Source: Rossellomorea aquimaris
GTDB taxonomy: Bacteria > Bacillota > Bacilli > Bacillales > Bacillaceae_B
Length of the DNA: 64,000 nt
Assembly (NCBI RefSeq): GCF_000935355.1
Contig: NZ_JXZC01000001.1
Location: 1,054,001 to 1,118,000 of the forward strand
Reading direction: 5' to 3'
Below are positions 25,518 through 34,660 of this stretch, one piece after another. A program made the position numbers and the translations under genes. Within the stretch, counting starts at the first letter, position 1. The number at the start of each line of letters is the position of its first letter. Below the pieces are notes generated by a model. That model was not told the origin of the DNA and did no database searches. It saw nothing but the letters and a program-made list of their open reading frames with translations.

Positions 25518-25564
25518 ACAAGAAAAAAATGTTAAGCGAATCGCTTAACATTTTTTCTTGTCTT
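25517..25564. terminator. Bidirectional terminator between convergent genes
   Basis: A stem of about 22 bp built on TGTTAAGCGA / TCGCTTAACA plus A/T flanks, starting at the stop codon of the radical SAM gene. It includes the last codons of the minus-strand tiny gene ending at 25545. Confidence 0.88.
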
Positions 25565-25670
25565 CTTTTGCTTTTGGCTGTTTTTGAGTTACTTCCAGGA
25601 CCTTGGCTGCATTAACATCTCCGAATTCCTGACCAAATTCTTCGCGAAAAGATTGTTTTTTATCCTTCAT
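25545..25670 (-). CDS. 41-residue protein with gamma-SASP-like motif
   Basis: A 41-residue hydrophilic protein: MKDKKQSFREEFGQEFGDV, then NAAKVLEVTQKQ and a lysine-rich tail. Its ATG overlaps the TGA of the upstream tiny gene (TGATG), so translation is probably coupled. EFGQEFGDVNAAKV resembles the repeat of gamma-type small acid-soluble spore proteins (FGTEFASETNAQQV), but this is a short-motif likeness only. Its stop lies within the terminator stem. Function is not established. Confidence 0.65.
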   Translation of the reverse strand: MKDKKQSFREEFGQEFGDVNAAKVLEVTQKQPKAKEDKKKC

Positions 25671-25828
25671 CAGCTTCTACCCTTCATCCCTTTAGAAGAG
25701 TTTCGATTCTTCCCCTTCGCTGAATCTTCTCCTTGAGAGAATTCGGCTGAGAATTCTGACTCTTGTTTATTCTTTAATGGCGTTTGGTTGTTTTTTTCAG
25801 CAGCATTATACTGTGCTTTTCGTTTCAT
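25670..25828 (-). CDS. 52-residue hydrophilic protein, possibly spore-related
   Basis: A 52-residue, lysine-, glutamine- and glutamate-rich protein starting MKRKAQYNAAEKNNQTPLK and containing SEFSAEFSQGED. The two EF pairs echo the EFGQEF motif of the gene it overlaps. The open frame is longer upstream, but AAAGGAG nine bases ahead of the ATG at 25828 sets the start. The composition fits a small spore protein; this is an inference. Confidence 0.65.
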   Translation of the reverse strand: MKRKAQYNAAEKNNQTPLKNKQESEFSAEFSQGEDSAKGKNRNSSKGMKGRS

Positions 25829-25983
25829 GTAACTCATCTCCTTTGTTACCCTTATTTTCTCCATTCGTTTCTTTTTCCATTCCCTAAGTGGCCGCGTAAG
25901 GTATTCCAATACTAGAAGAAAAAGTCTGAATAAATGAAGGATTTAACCAGAAACTAAGCAAAAATGCTGAATGAGGATATGAA

Positions 25984-26508
25984 ATGATATTTGTCTTCTT
26001 ACTTTGCTATGCTCTACTCGGATGGAAATTTGGAAATTGGAAAGAATTTTACAGCTATTATCCAACTTTACTGTTTTTTATTATCGGCGATTTACTATCC
26101 CAATTCCTTTTGTATGACTATTCCATGTGGGAATTCCATACGGTTACAGCATTTGGAGACCACATCAACCTGAATCATACGATCATATCACTTTGTAAAA
26201 TGGCTGTTCAATACACTGCCACCATTTCAATCTTTATCGGGAAACTGCCTTCGTCTTTCCAGGGAAAAGTCGCATGGATTATGTTGTGGACGGCAATTTA
26301 CGGTGTAGGTGAAGGCTTATCGCATGTTCTTGGGATGATGACCTATCACAACGGCTGGCATTTTGGCTGGGATATCCTATTTAATATCATGATGTTCACC
26401 GTACTCATTGTTCACCATAAAAGCCCGATAATTGGATGGATTGTATCCTTCCCCATAATTTTCTTTCTTTGGCTATATTTCGATGTGCCCTATTCTGCAC
26501 TCAAATAA
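25984..26508 (+). CDS. CBO0543 family membrane protein
   Basis: A 174-residue protein with about five hydrophobic helices and a WEFHTVTAFGDHINLNHT segment. It matches the CBO0543-type membrane proteins common in spore-forming Firmicutes, whose function is unknown. It ends in a bidirectional terminator shared with the convergent potassium transporter gene. AATGAGGATATGAA gives only a modest ribosome site. Confidence 0.72.
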   Translation: MIFVFLLCYALLGWKFGNWKEFYSYYPTLLFFIIGDLLSQFLLYDYSMWEFHTVTAFGDHINLNHTIISLCKMAVQYTATISIFIGKLPSSFQGKVAWIMLWTAIYGVGEGLSHVLGMMTYHNGWHFGWDILFNIMMFTVLIVHHKSPIIGWIVSFPIIFFLWLYFDVPYSALK

Positions 26509-26538
26509 AAAAACGATGCGGCAAAGCATCGTTTTTTT
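26507..26538. terminator. Bidirectional terminator
   Basis: AAACGATGC / GCATCGTTT with long A and T runs on both sides; lies between convergent genes. Confidence 0.9.
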
Positions 26539-27891
26539 CTATCCGATAATAACCCGTTCCTTCGGATAATGATATTTTGTTGTTTTCTCTTTTCCTCCTA
26601 TCATAAACAGGAAAGCAAGTATTCCTACACGCCCTATGAACATTAGTGCGATAATAATGCACTTCCCTATGGTAGATAAATCAGAAGTGATCCCTAATGA
26701 TAAACCCGTTGTTCCGAAGGCCGAGGCCACTTCAAAGATTATTTCTATCAAACTGTGATCTTCTGTGATCGTTAAGATAACAACCGACCCAAAACACATA
26801 AGAACAGCCACCATCGTAACAACAAGTGATTTAATGATGTCTTGTTCATATACCTCTCTTCTAAATACCTTGATTGTTTGATTGCCTCTTGCAAAGTGAA
26901 ATAAGAACAGGATATTTAATGCAAAAGTGGTCGTCCTGATTCCACCACCCACTGAACTGGGGGATGCTCCTATGAACATTAACCCACTCATTACCATCAG
27001 AGTAGGAGTCGAAAACTCAGCAACATTCATGGTTGCAAGTCCCCCACTTCTAGTAGATGCAGACTGAAACAATGAATAAAAGAATGATTCATGCCATGTC
27101 ATCCCGGCAAAAAATTTATCATATTCCATTAACCATATAACCATAGTCCCAAATACCAATAACAAACCAAAAGTAATAGTTGTAATTTTAGTAAACAAGG
27201 AAAAATGGTGTTTACTTCGCTGCTTATTCATTAAATAATCTTTCGTTTCAATTAATACGGGAAATCCGATTGCACCTAACGTAATTAAAATGATAGTGAT
27301 AAATTGGACAAAATAGTCATTTTTATACGGGATAAGCGACTGACCAGTGATATCAAATCCAGCGTTAGTTGTTGCACTTACGGAAGCGAAGAGTCCATGT
27401 ATGAAAGCTTCCTGCCAACTTGGAAAATAACTCATAAAATATACACCTAATATAATTGCACCTACAAGTTCAATAAGAATGATAAGCAAGAGTATTTGTT
27501 TTAATAAAAGAACCAATCCGGACAAATTGGATTGATTTTGATCCAACATAATCAATCGCCGTTCTTTCAACCCTATTTTCTTACCTACCAAAAGCCAAAA
27601 AAAAGTTCCAAGAGTCATGATCCCAATTCCACCGAACTGTAAAACAAATATCAATAAGAAAATCCCTGTTGTATTAAACGTATCGGCGGTACTAACAACC
27701 GTCAAGCCCGTTACACTCACCGCACTGACGGAAGTGAAAATAGCATCAATAAAACTCCACTCTGCCCCGGGTTTATGGGCAAATGGTAAGCTCAAAAGAA
27801 TCGTTGCCACTGTAACGGCAATTAGATAAAAGGTTACAATGACTTGAGCAGGAGTCAATTTATTCAAATTTAATCTTAATTTATACCACAT
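26539..27891 (-). CDS. TrkH/KtrB-family potassium uptake channel subunit
   Basis: A 450-residue membrane protein with the four pore-loop repeats of the SKT superfamily. The selectivity-filter-like loops contain SVSAVSVTGLTVV, SVSATTNAGFDIT, STRSGGLATMNV and SAFGTTGLSLG, each with the conserved glycine. It is the membrane subunit of a Ktr system like Bacillus KtrB or KtrD and needs a cytosolic RCK partner (KtrA/KtrC), not encoded here. I see no c-di-AMP riboswitch in the 190 bp upstream. Confidence 0.92.
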   Translation of the reverse strand: MWYKLRLNLNKLTPAQVIVTFYLIAVTVATILLSLPFAHKPGAEWSFIDAIFTSVSAVSVTGLTVVSTADTFNTTGIFLLIFVLQFGGIGIMTLGTFFWLLVGKKIGLKERRLIMLDQNQSNLSGLVLLLKQILLLIILIELVGAIILGVYFMSYFPSWQEAFIHGLFASVSATTNAGFDITGQSLIPYKNDYFVQFITIILITLGAIGFPVLIETKDYLMNKQRSKHHFSLFTKITTITFGLLLVFGTMVIWLMEYDKFFAGMTWHESFFYSLFQSASTRSGGLATMNVAEFSTPTLMVMSGLMFIGASPSSVGGGIRTTTFALNILFLFHFARGNQTIKVFRREVYEQDIIKSLVVTMVAVLMCFGSVVILTITEDHSLIEIIFEVASAFGTTGLSLGITSDLSTIGKCIIIALMFIGRVGILAFLFMIGGKEKTTKYHYPKERVIIG

Positions 27892-28155
27892 ATATGTATT
27901 TCCCTTTCAAGGTTATTTCCTTTTCTATCTTAATGAATATGAACGAAGAATGAAAGGAAAAATGGATAATTTACTATATGTTTATTCTTTCTATAACGAC
28001 AGCTGCTTAACCATCAAGATAAAATCACTCAATTTGCAGCATACAAACTATACAATTTCGGCGAAATATTACCATTCATGTTCAAAGAAATAAGACAAAT
28101 AATAGTACTACAGAAACATCTTTGTTTCAAGTCCACTAATAAGGAGGAAACGACT

Positions 28156-28356
28156 ATGGCTAGAAGCAGCAATAAATTACTAGTTCCTGGTGTTGAACAG
28201 TACCTTGATCAAGTGAAGTATGAGATTGCTCAAGAATTTGGTGTAACACTTGGATCAGATACAGTAGCCCGCTCTAACGGATCTGTTGGAGGAGAAATTA
28301 CAAAGCGTCTGGTTAAACAAGCTCAATCACAACTTTCTGGACAACAAACTAAATAA
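28156..28356 (+). CDS. Alpha/beta-type small acid-soluble spore protein
   Basis: A 66-residue DNA-binding spore protein. The GPR protease site region ([10 protein letters not shown]) and the second signature [25 protein letters not shown] are intact. SASPs saturate spore DNA and protect it from UV and hydrolysis. The open frame reaches 28078, but AAGGAGG is placed for the ATG at 28156. A possible SigG promoter (GATA at 28018-28021, 18-bp spacer, CATACAA at 28040-28046) lies upstream, at low confidence. Monocistronic. Confidence 0.95.
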   Translation: MARSSNKLLVPGVEQYLDQVKYEIAQEFGVTLGSDTVARSNGSVGGEITKRLVKQAQSQLSGQQTK

Positions 28357-28407
28357 TAATGGCATGGGGTAGCCGGTTTCCACCAGCTGCCCCTTATAAA
28401 ATAAGAA

Positions 28408-28435
28408 CGACCCATTTCATAAATGGGCCGCTGTT
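28408..28435 (-). terminator. Terminator after rsgI
   Basis: CCCATTT / AAATGGG with flanking partial pairing, immediately past the rsgI stop; GTTCTTATTTTAT follows on the minus strand. Confidence 0.65.
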
Positions 28436-28437
28436 TA

Positions 28438-29517
28438 TTAGTCATTATCTTTTTTTATCTCTTTTCTATCTTGGTGTTCATTTTTCTTTTCTTCGTTTTC
28501 CTTTTTGCGATTATCACGGTTTTCATTGCCTCTGGATTGATCTTTATCACCTTGATTAGAAGAGCCATTATGTTTCCCATGGGACTCATTCCATTTGTGA
28601 TGGTCAGAGGAATCGCCTTTGCCTTGGGATTGTGCTGGTTTTTCTTGAGGCTTATTTTCATTTGGAAGAGGTTTATTATTTTTTGGATGGTTCTCAGGTT
28701 TCGTTGGTATCTGCTTCTTCTCTTCAGATGGTAATTCCACCTTTTGATTCTCAACCTTTGAATTCTCCTCTCTCATCAATTCCTCTTTGAGCACTTCTTG
28801 GTCTTTACTCTCTTCTTCAGGATTCCCTGCTGGTTTCGGTGTTTCAGCTTTTTCGGTTTCACGTAATAAGGAGCCTGCAGTCATTCCTTTATCAGAAGCT
28901 TCTTCTCTTATTTCCTGCGATGTTTCTTTCACCGTGATATTCATATTATGGGAGGTGCTATATTCTTGAACAAACATGCTTATTTCGGCAACCAAATCAT
29001 CTTCAGTCTGATCATTCGAATCCTCAATAAATGAAGAAGTGATGAGAACATTTTGATTCTCTTTTAAATATCCCAGTTCTTCGCATAAAAGGAAGATTTC
29101 CTTTGTCACTTCACTTACATCCATATCTCCCCAGTCACCCAACTCTTTTAGAAGCACTTTGGCATCTTGATTATAAGGGGTGATCTCTATCACCTGTTGT
29201 TTTTTATTCAGTGTCAATTCCATACTTGGGTTGATATCGACAGACACATAGGCATATGCCTGTTTACTCTGTAAGAATGCACTTGAAAACAGGGTGAGGA
29301 TGACGATTATGGTTGTTAATAATGCAGTCGATACTTTCCAATTCCATTTAATAGATGGTTTCGCCATAGCAGGTTCATGATGTAAAGGAAAGAAAGGAAT
29401 TTCTTCTCCTATTGTATAATGTTTATTGGGCTGTCTTCTTCCCGTCAGAAATTCCCCTTCTGACGTCATCATAACGAGGATATCACGTTTGATTTCCATA
29501 ATGATCCCTTTTTTCAT
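28438..29517 (-). CDS. rsgI: Anti-sigma-I factor RsgI-like protein
   Basis: A 359-residue single-pass membrane protein. Residues 1-55 are the cytosolic RsgI N-terminal anti-sigma domain (MKKGIIMEIKRDILVMM, FLTGRR). A transmembrane helix follows (about 65-90, LLTTIIVILTLFSSAFL), then a conserved extracellular segment (AYAYVSVDINPSMELTLNKKQQVIEI). The last about 150 residues are disordered, rich in E, K, P and N, with no carbohydrate-binding module. RsgI sequesters SigI in the membrane. Start overlaps the sigI stop (ATGA) and agrees with the B. subtilis protein's opening. Confidence 0.92.
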   Translation of the reverse strand: MKKGIIMEIKRDILVMMTSEGEFLTGRRQPNKHYTIGEEIPFFPLHHEPAMAKPSIKWNWKVSTALLTTIIVILTLFSSAFLQSKQAYAYVSVDINPSMELTLNKKQQVIEITPYNQDAKVLLKELGDWGDMDVSEVTKEIFLLCEELGYLKENQNVLITSSFIEDSNDQTEDDLVAEISMFVQEYSTSHNMNITVKETSQEIREEASDKGMTAGSLLRETEKAETPKPAGNPEEESKDQEVLKEELMREENSKVENQKVELPSEEKKQIPTKPENHPKNNKPLPNENKPQEKPAQSQGKGDSSDHHKWNESHGKHNGSSNQGDKDQSRGNENRDNRKKENEEKKNEHQDRKEIKKDND

Positions 29518-30269
29518 ATCTCTAACCGCCCTTTTAAGTAATCCCGTAAATATACATAATCTCCAATAAGAATAAGAGCAATGGCAATAATATATTTTCT
29601 ATTTCTCTCGATTGTTTTTCTGCTGACGTTTACCTGTTTCTCTATTTTTTTTATGGGTAACCGTTTCTTTTCAAGGAGGTAATCCAATAGTTCTTTGGAA
29701 TTCACTACCGTTTTTGCAATGTCAATGGCATTCAGTCTGGCATCTTCATGCTTAGGTGACTGTTCGACCAGCTCATGGAAGGATAATTTGAAGTGAGAAA
29801 GATGTTCTTGGAAAGAGATGATCTCTTCCCGCCTCTTTGTTCCTTCCTGCTGCTTCCCATATTCTTCAACTGAGACAATTTGCTCGATTGTTAAATTCGG
29901 GTTCTCTTCATCATCCTCAACCAGACTCATGTCGATGCTCACATCCTGAAACTTCCCGTTTTTTCTGATATAATCAATGACTTTCCGTTTGATGATTACT
30001 TCAGAAAAACTGATGATGGATGACCCTCGCTGATAATTATATTTTAAGATAGCGTCATGAAAGGCAATAAGACCGATGCTAAATTCATCATCACTTTCAT
30101 AAATATATCGTTTACAGACTGAAGATACCGTTTTTTTTATAAATGGCTTATAGTCTTCAAGGACTATGTTCAGTAATTGTTCATCACCATTTTGTATTTG
30201 TATCGCCATGTCTTCGAGCGTTTGTTTCTTCTTTTGTTTGGCTAATAAAAATAGTAATACATTTAGCAT
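29514..30269 (-). CDS. sigI: RNA polymerase sigma factor SigI
   Basis: A 251-residue alternative sigma factor of the heat/cell-envelope stress SigI type. It has a sigma-2-like region (YKPFIKKTVSSVCKRYI, DDEFSIGLIAFHDAI, IIKRKVIDYIRKNG) but no canonical sigma-4; the C-terminal HTH is the SigI-C type (LPIKKIEKQVNVSRKTIERNRKYIIAIALI). The frame opens earlier, but GGAGTGAG is placed for the ATG at 30269. A TATAAT (30294-30299, minus) lies shortly upstream without a good -35. Operon with rsgI. Confidence 0.93.
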   Translation of the reverse strand: MLNVLLFLLAKQKKKQTLEDMAIQIQNGDEQLLNIVLEDYKPFIKKTVSSVCKRYIYESDDEFSIGLIAFHDAILKYNYQRGSSIISFSEVIIKRKVIDYIRKNGKFQDVSIDMSLVEDDEENPNLTIEQIVSVEEYGKQQEGTKRREEIISFQEHLSHFKLSFHELVEQSPKHEDARLNAIDIAKTVVNSKELLDYLLEKKRLPIKKIEKQVNVSRKTIERNRKYIIAIALILIGDYVYLRDYLKGRLEI

Positions 30270-30469
30270 CAGTCTCACTCCATCCTGCACACTATTATAC
30301 TCATATGATGTTGATTTTAAAAGGATAATAGAGAGGAAGGGGTACCGCTTAAGTAATCTTCACAGATGCATTCCACTCAGCAAATGACAAATCACTTCAA
30401 GTCCAGTATCCCCTTCGAGACTGACGGGTCATTAGAAGTCCAGCCTATCCTGAAGCTTTTGCTTAATTC

Positions 30470-31624
30470 TTAGTCTTTATTGTGACCCTTGCCGTTTTCT
30501 TTTCCGCTTTCATCGTTATGACCCTGATGTTTCTTCTGTTTTACATCTGACTGATGCTGTTTCTTTTCTTCTTTAACATCTTGACGAGCTTGTTTTTCCT
30601 CGTTTTTCAATTGTTTGTGCGCTTCTTTTTTCTCTTGCTTTTGCTGTTGCTTTAATTCTTTTTTCGCTTCTTTTTCCACATGCTTAACTTTTACTGGTGC
30701 AGTTTTTTCTGTTTCTTCTTTCACTGTCTCAGTTTTATTTCCATCTGTATTTTCTTCAGTCGTTGTTTCGTTTGGCACTGATTCTTCAACCGAAGTTACA
30801 GAGTCTTCCTTCATCGATGCATCGGATTCTGTTTCTTCTTTAGCTTTTGCTTTCTTCGTCCATTTTTCTTCAAGCTTTGCAAGCTTTTCGGCTAATTTCT
30901 TATAGCTTTTTTCAATGTTGTTTTGAAGAGCTGCTTTCGCTTTTGGATTCTTCACTTTTTCCATATTCGCTTGAAGTGAAATGATATTTTGTGACATTAG
31001 TTCTTCCATTTCAGTCATTTCATCCGATTTCCCTTCGGAAACTGCTTCTTCTACAGTACCTTCTTCATTACTTTCTTTGTTTTTTTCTGTTTCACTGTTT
31101 TTCTCTTCAGTATTCAATTCATCTGCAGTTTCGCCCTCTGACATTGAATCCTCTTCAGAAGATTCTTCGTTCTCACGTTGTGGTAATTCTTCTCCAGAGC
31201 GTTGAATCATTTCAATGGCATGATTGATTGCTTCGATGGCTTCCTCTTCTTTTCCTTCTTCAAATAAAGCTTCTACTTCAGCAAGTCTTTCTGCTGCATA
31301 CTCTGCAAGTAATTTCGCTTCTTTCGCGTCATCCATCGTAAAGGCAAGCTTCACTTTCTCTAGAGCAAGCTTTGCAAAATAGAAGAAATCACCAGGAAGT
31401 AATGATGGGTTTTCTGTCTTTTCAAGTTTTTCAATTTCTGTTTTAGCAGAATCAATCATGGCTTCATCATTCACTGTAACTCCTGTACTGTCCTTTTGCT
31501 CAATTGTAACCGTGTCGAAGGTTTTTTCTTCGTTATTCGCATAAGCCATTGAACCTGAAAAGCTAATAGATCCTGCTACTAATACCGCTAAAGATGATTT
31601 CATTAATTTTGAATGTTTTGTCAT
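30470..31624 (-). CDS. Secreted DUF5667 protein with acidic and basic low-complexity tail
   Basis: A 384-residue protein. A signal peptide spans residues 1-29 (SSLAVLVAGSISFSG, AYA before the cleavage). DUF5667 follows: SLLPGDFFYFAKLALEKVKLAF, then ERLAEVEALFEEGKEEEAIEAIN. The middle is Glu/Ser-rich, and the final 80 residues are strongly basic and glutamine-rich (KEAKKELKQQQKQEKKEAHK) with histidines. Long coiled-coil character is likely. Function unknown; export beyond the membrane is well supported. Adjacent to sigI but separated by 200 bp. Confidence 0.85.
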   Translation of the reverse strand: MTKHSKLMKSSLAVLVAGSISFSGSMAYANNEEKTFDTVTIEQKDSTGVTVNDEAMIDSAKTEIEKLEKTENPSLLPGDFFYFAKLALEKVKLAFTMDDAKEAKLLAEYAAERLAEVEALFEEGKEEEAIEAINHAIEMIQRSGEELPQRENEESSEEDSMSEGETADELNTEEKNSETEKNKESNEEGTVEEAVSEGKSDEMTEMEELMSQNIISLQANMEKVKNPKAKAALQNNIEKSYKKLAEKLAKLEEKWTKKAKAKEETESDASMKEDSVTSVEESVPNETTTEENTDGNKTETVKEETEKTAPVKVKHVEKEAKKELKQQQKQEKKEAHKQLKNEEKQARQDVKEEKKQHQSDVKQKKHQGHNDESGKENGKGHNKD

Positions 31625-31788
31625 ATGTACACCTCGGAAGTTGAATTTTTATTAGTCGATCGATCGCCTTATTAAAGGAGTTACGTTATGAGAATTTTTT
31701 TTGAGGGGGTTTATACAAATAAAAATTGAAAGTTCTTAAAAAGGGACGGATTGGTAAGGGGGAGGGTAGGTATTTGATTCCTCATGTA

Positions 31789-31824
31789 AAAAAGCTAACG
31801 TGAATATTACTCACGTTAGCTTTT
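31789..31824 (-). terminator. Terminator after terC
   Basis: AAAAGCTAACGTGA / TCACGTTAGCTTTT followed by T-run on the minus strand, just beyond the terC stop at 31835. Confidence 0.88.
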
Positions 31825-31834
31825 CGTTTTTTTT

Positions 31835-32626
31835 TTATTCCGCTTTGGCTTCTTTCTTGACTTCTGCCTTGGCTTCTTCCTGTTTTGCTTTCTTTCGTGA
31901 TAATAAATATCCTCCAACTGATAAAAGGATCAATACGGTCCAGAAGACGAGCTTCCATGGCTTTGATTCAGGGAAATGATGATCCAGGATCGCCACGTCG
32001 GGATGAGCGAGTGTAAAGACAGCAAGCTTTACCCCAACCCAACCGACAATCAAAAATGCTGCCGATTCCAAAGTAGGATATTTCTCCAATAATTTAACAA
32101 ACCAAGTAGCAGCAAATCGCATAATCACCAAGCCAATTATTCCTCCAAGGAACATGACGATAAATTGACCACCATCAATTCCACCTACATCAAACCATCC
32201 TGTTGGCTGCAATGTAACCGCTAAAGCAACGGCAGCTAACATGGAGTCAACCGCAAAAGCAATGTCTGCAAGTTCCACTTTCAATACCGTAGTCCAGAAA
32301 CCTGAGCCCTTGTTTGACTCAGACTCTACGATTCCCGTGTCTTTCCTCTTTTTAACGAAATGGTGAATCGAAACATAGAATAAATAGATCGCCCCAATGG
32401 CTTGAACTTGCCAAACATTCACTAAGAACGAGATAAGAAATAGTGCAGCAAATCTAAATACAAATGCTCCTAACAGACCATAAAAGAGTGCTTTCTTTCT
32501 TTGTTCTACAGGCAGATGTTTCACCATGACTGCCATAACGACTGCATTATCAGCAGCCAGGATTCCTTCAAGACCAACCAGGATGAGCAGTACCCAACCG
32601 TATTCCAATAACATTGAAGCATCCAT
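31835..32626 (-). CDS. TerC-family integral membrane protein
   Basis: A 263-residue protein with about seven helices. The opening LVLIGLEGILAADNAVVMAVM and the later VELADIAFAVDSMLAAVAL both carry the acidic residues typical of TerC/Alx metal-binding sites. Homologues behind yybP-ykoY leaders export manganese or supply it to secreted enzymes. The C-terminus is a lysine/glutamate-rich tail. The ATG at 32626 follows GGAGGGAC. A manganese riboswitch precedes it. Confidence 0.92.
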   Translation of the reverse strand: MDASMLLEYGWVLLILVGLEGILAADNAVVMAVMVKHLPVEQRKKALFYGLLGAFVFRFAALFLISFLVNVWQVQAIGAIYLFYVSIHHFVKKRKDTGIVESESNKGSGFWTTVLKVELADIAFAVDSMLAAVALAVTLQPTGWFDVGGIDGGQFIVMFLGGIIGLVIMRFAATWFVKLLEKYPTLESAAFLIVGWVGVKLAVFTLAHPDVAILDHHFPESKPWKLVFWTVLILLSVGGYLLSRKKAKQEEAKAEVKKEAKAE

Positions 32627-32687
32627 AAATATAAGTCCCTCCTATTTACACAGTTAGTTTTCCAATAGGCAAGGATTTTTATAAAAT

Positions 32688-32820
32688 AAAAAGACCCTTG
32701 CCTAAATAAGGCAAAGGTCTTGCTGAGCATAATCATTATGCCAACAAAGCCGATGGAATAATCCATGAACTGACGACTTTGTTTAGGTATGACACCTATA
32801 GCTACTCCCCTTTGACAGGT
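32688..32820 (-). promoter_or_regulatory. yybP-ykoY manganese riboswitch of terC
   Basis: On the minus strand the aptamer runs TCAAAGGGGAGTAGC, then GGTGTCA and GTCGTCAG, to GCAAGACCTTTGCC, the yybP-ykoY consensus with its P1 pairing (CAAAGG / CCTTTG). A terminator-like stem (AAGACC..TTGCCT / AGGCAA..GGTCTT) then T-run overlaps the 3' P1. Manganese is the known ligand of the class. Confidence 0.92.
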
Positions 32821-32885
32821 AGAAAACGTTTAAGTTGTATACCCATATCTTACCTCATGATTGACGTTTCGTAAAGAACTAAAGC

Positions 32886-33347
32886 TTATTGGATCCTAAT
32901 GAGGATCCATCGAATGATTAGCCCAAGTAAAACTCCGGGAATGACAAACAACATAGGCAAAAAGATAGGTCCGATAAATTTACCGAATAAATATACTTTC
33001 GGAGAGTACATCAAGCCAACGGTCACCATATAAGCAGACATGACAAAGGGTAAAAATATATATGGTTCTTCCTTGGTTTGAGCAAGCTTATAAGAATCCC
33101 ACAATGCAAACATATAGAGACAAGGATAAAACATCAACCATTGATAATCAATCACAGAAGCTGCTCTATGGGTTTCCCCTAAAAAGCTATACATAATTCC
33201 TTGATTAAAGTTACTTTGTACATTGATGATAACCTCAAGAATTACAAATAAAGTTCCCTTAAACCAAAGTCCAACCAGTAATTGTGGAAAACCAGGGAGA
33301 GCAATGCTCCATAGAATTCCCTCTAATTTTGTAATGGACGTTTTCAT
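32886..33347 (-). CDS. Hypothetical membrane protein
   Basis: A 153-residue protein with about four hydrophobic segments (including LWSIALPGFPQLLVGLWFKG at the start and FIGPIFLPMLFVIPGVLLGL at the end). I do not recognise the family. LPGFPQLL and the terminal IIRWILIRI suggest a small multi-pass protein conserved in Bacillus. The ribosome site (GGGAT) is weak; ATG 33347 is preferred to 33353. Located just upstream of the terC leader, same strand. Confidence 0.7.
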   Translation of the reverse strand: MKTSITKLEGILWSIALPGFPQLLVGLWFKGTLFVILEVIINVQSNFNQGIMYSFLGETHRAASVIDYQWLMFYPCLYMFALWDSYKLAQTKEEPYIFLPFVMSAYMVTVGLMYSPKVYLFGKFIGPIFLPMLFVIPGVLLGLIIRWILIRIQ

Positions 33348-33529
33348 GGGCATCCCGGCAATAGCCGATGAAGTGTATGAATTATAGGTATATACCGGGT
33401 CGGATCTTGCTTAAGGGAAAATGACATCTCGAGAATCCTCCTAATGATGCTTTCCCATTATTTTTACCATTTTCCTCCCAATTATTACGGCGTTTAAGAC
33501 GCAATCCAACATTCATCATGAAAACATTC

Positions 33530-34618
33530 TTAATTAATCTTCACATGTAATTTCTCGTTAGACGAATGTTCAAGATAAAATTCAACCATCTTTTCAATTT
33601 GGCTAGACAGGGACGGGCATTGAATGTCAGATCCCCTCAGGTCTTCCTGGGCTTGTTCACAATGAAACCTACCTTCAAGTGTAAAATAATCAAGCGCTTC
33701 CCGTTCAACCATCAAAAACTTGCGTACAAATCGAAAACTCAATGCCCAATTGGAAAGGGACAATGGAATCTTTCCCCGGGGATGTTTTTTGTACATATGC
33801 CAAAGAATCTGTTCGTACACTTCCCTTACCGTTATTGGATGTGGATCGGTAAGATGATAGGTTTTTCCTGTACCGGTCCCTTCATGGCCGAGGTGGATGG
33901 AAGCTCGAACGACATATTCGACGGGAACGATATTTATGAGGGCATTGCCATCTCCAAGAAAAGGTATCCAAGGTAAAAAGGATAATCGCTTAAACATATT
34001 CATAATAAAATAGGGTCCATCAAACTTAACGGTCTCACCCGTTTCCGAATTTCCTTTTACAATTCCGGGACGGATGATCGTAATCGGCAGGATCCCCTTC
34101 ATTTCATCAACTAATACCTCTGCTTCATACTTTGTCCGTTCATAGAAATTATTAAAGCTATTCGGACACTCCAGCTCATTCTCATATATCTCTCCTTTAC
34201 GTGTTCCGGCTACAAAGGCCGTAGAGAAATAAACATATCTCTTTAATCGGTGGAGAGTTTGGCAGAAAGAATTAACGTTTCGTGTACCCCCGACATTTAC
34301 TTTATGAGCAAGGTTTTCAGGGACTGCAAGATCATAGATGGCAGCTAAATGCCAGACATACTCAACTTTTTCGCGTATTTCGCCAATTCTGGCTTCCGTC
34401 ATTCCAAGATTGGGTTGTGTAATATCTCCATCTACTAAAATGAGGTCAGCTGTTGTATTCTCTGTCAGCTTCCTAACTATTTCCCCTGCCTCTGCAGTCA
34501 GAGTACCTAAATGGAGCAAGTAGATTGCTGAAGCCTTGTCTTGACTAATTAATTCTTCCACAATGTTAAGGCTTAAAAATCCTGGAAACCCGGTGATTAA
34601 ATATATCCCTTTCTTCAT
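33530..34618 (-). CDS. NAD(P)-dependent SDR, thioester-reductase-like
   Basis: A 362-residue extended SDR related to the NAD_binding_4/thioester-reductase group. The nucleotide loop is TGFPGFLS (a variant of TGxxGFLG), later VWHLAAIYD, YFSTAFVAGT, the catalytic YERTKYEAE and IIRPGIVKG. Family members reduce fatty acyl or polyketide thioesters or epimerise sugars; with no carrier protein or synthetase nearby its substrate is open. Single gene, GGGGGGAA ribosome site. Confidence 0.85.
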   Translation of the reverse strand: MKKGIYLITGFPGFLSLNIVEELISQDKASAIYLLHLGTLTAEAGEIVRKLTENTTADLILVDGDITQPNLGMTEARIGEIREKVEYVWHLAAIYDLAVPENLAHKVNVGGTRNVNSFCQTLHRLKRYVYFSTAFVAGTRKGEIYENELECPNSFNNFYERTKYEAEVLVDEMKGILPITIIRPGIVKGNSETGETVKFDGPYFIMNMFKRLSFLPWIPFLGDGNALINIVPVEYVVRASIHLGHEGTGTGKTYHLTDPHPITVREVYEQILWHMYKKHPRGKIPLSLSNWALSFRFVRKFLMVEREALDYFTLEGRFHCEQAQEDLRGSDIQCPSLSSQIEKMVEFYLEHSSNEKLHVKIN

Positions 34619-34660
34619 ACCGCTTCCCCCCGCCTAGGATTTGTTTCAAAACTGGGTAGT

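Noticed and set aside
27892-28080. Possible c-di-AMP (ydaO) riboswitch before the Ktr/Trk gene
   Set aside because: The required conserved core is not visible in the 190 bp available.
30470-31624. Low-complexity E/K blocks as CRISPR-like repeats
   Set aside because: No regular spacer pattern; it is coding repeat bias.
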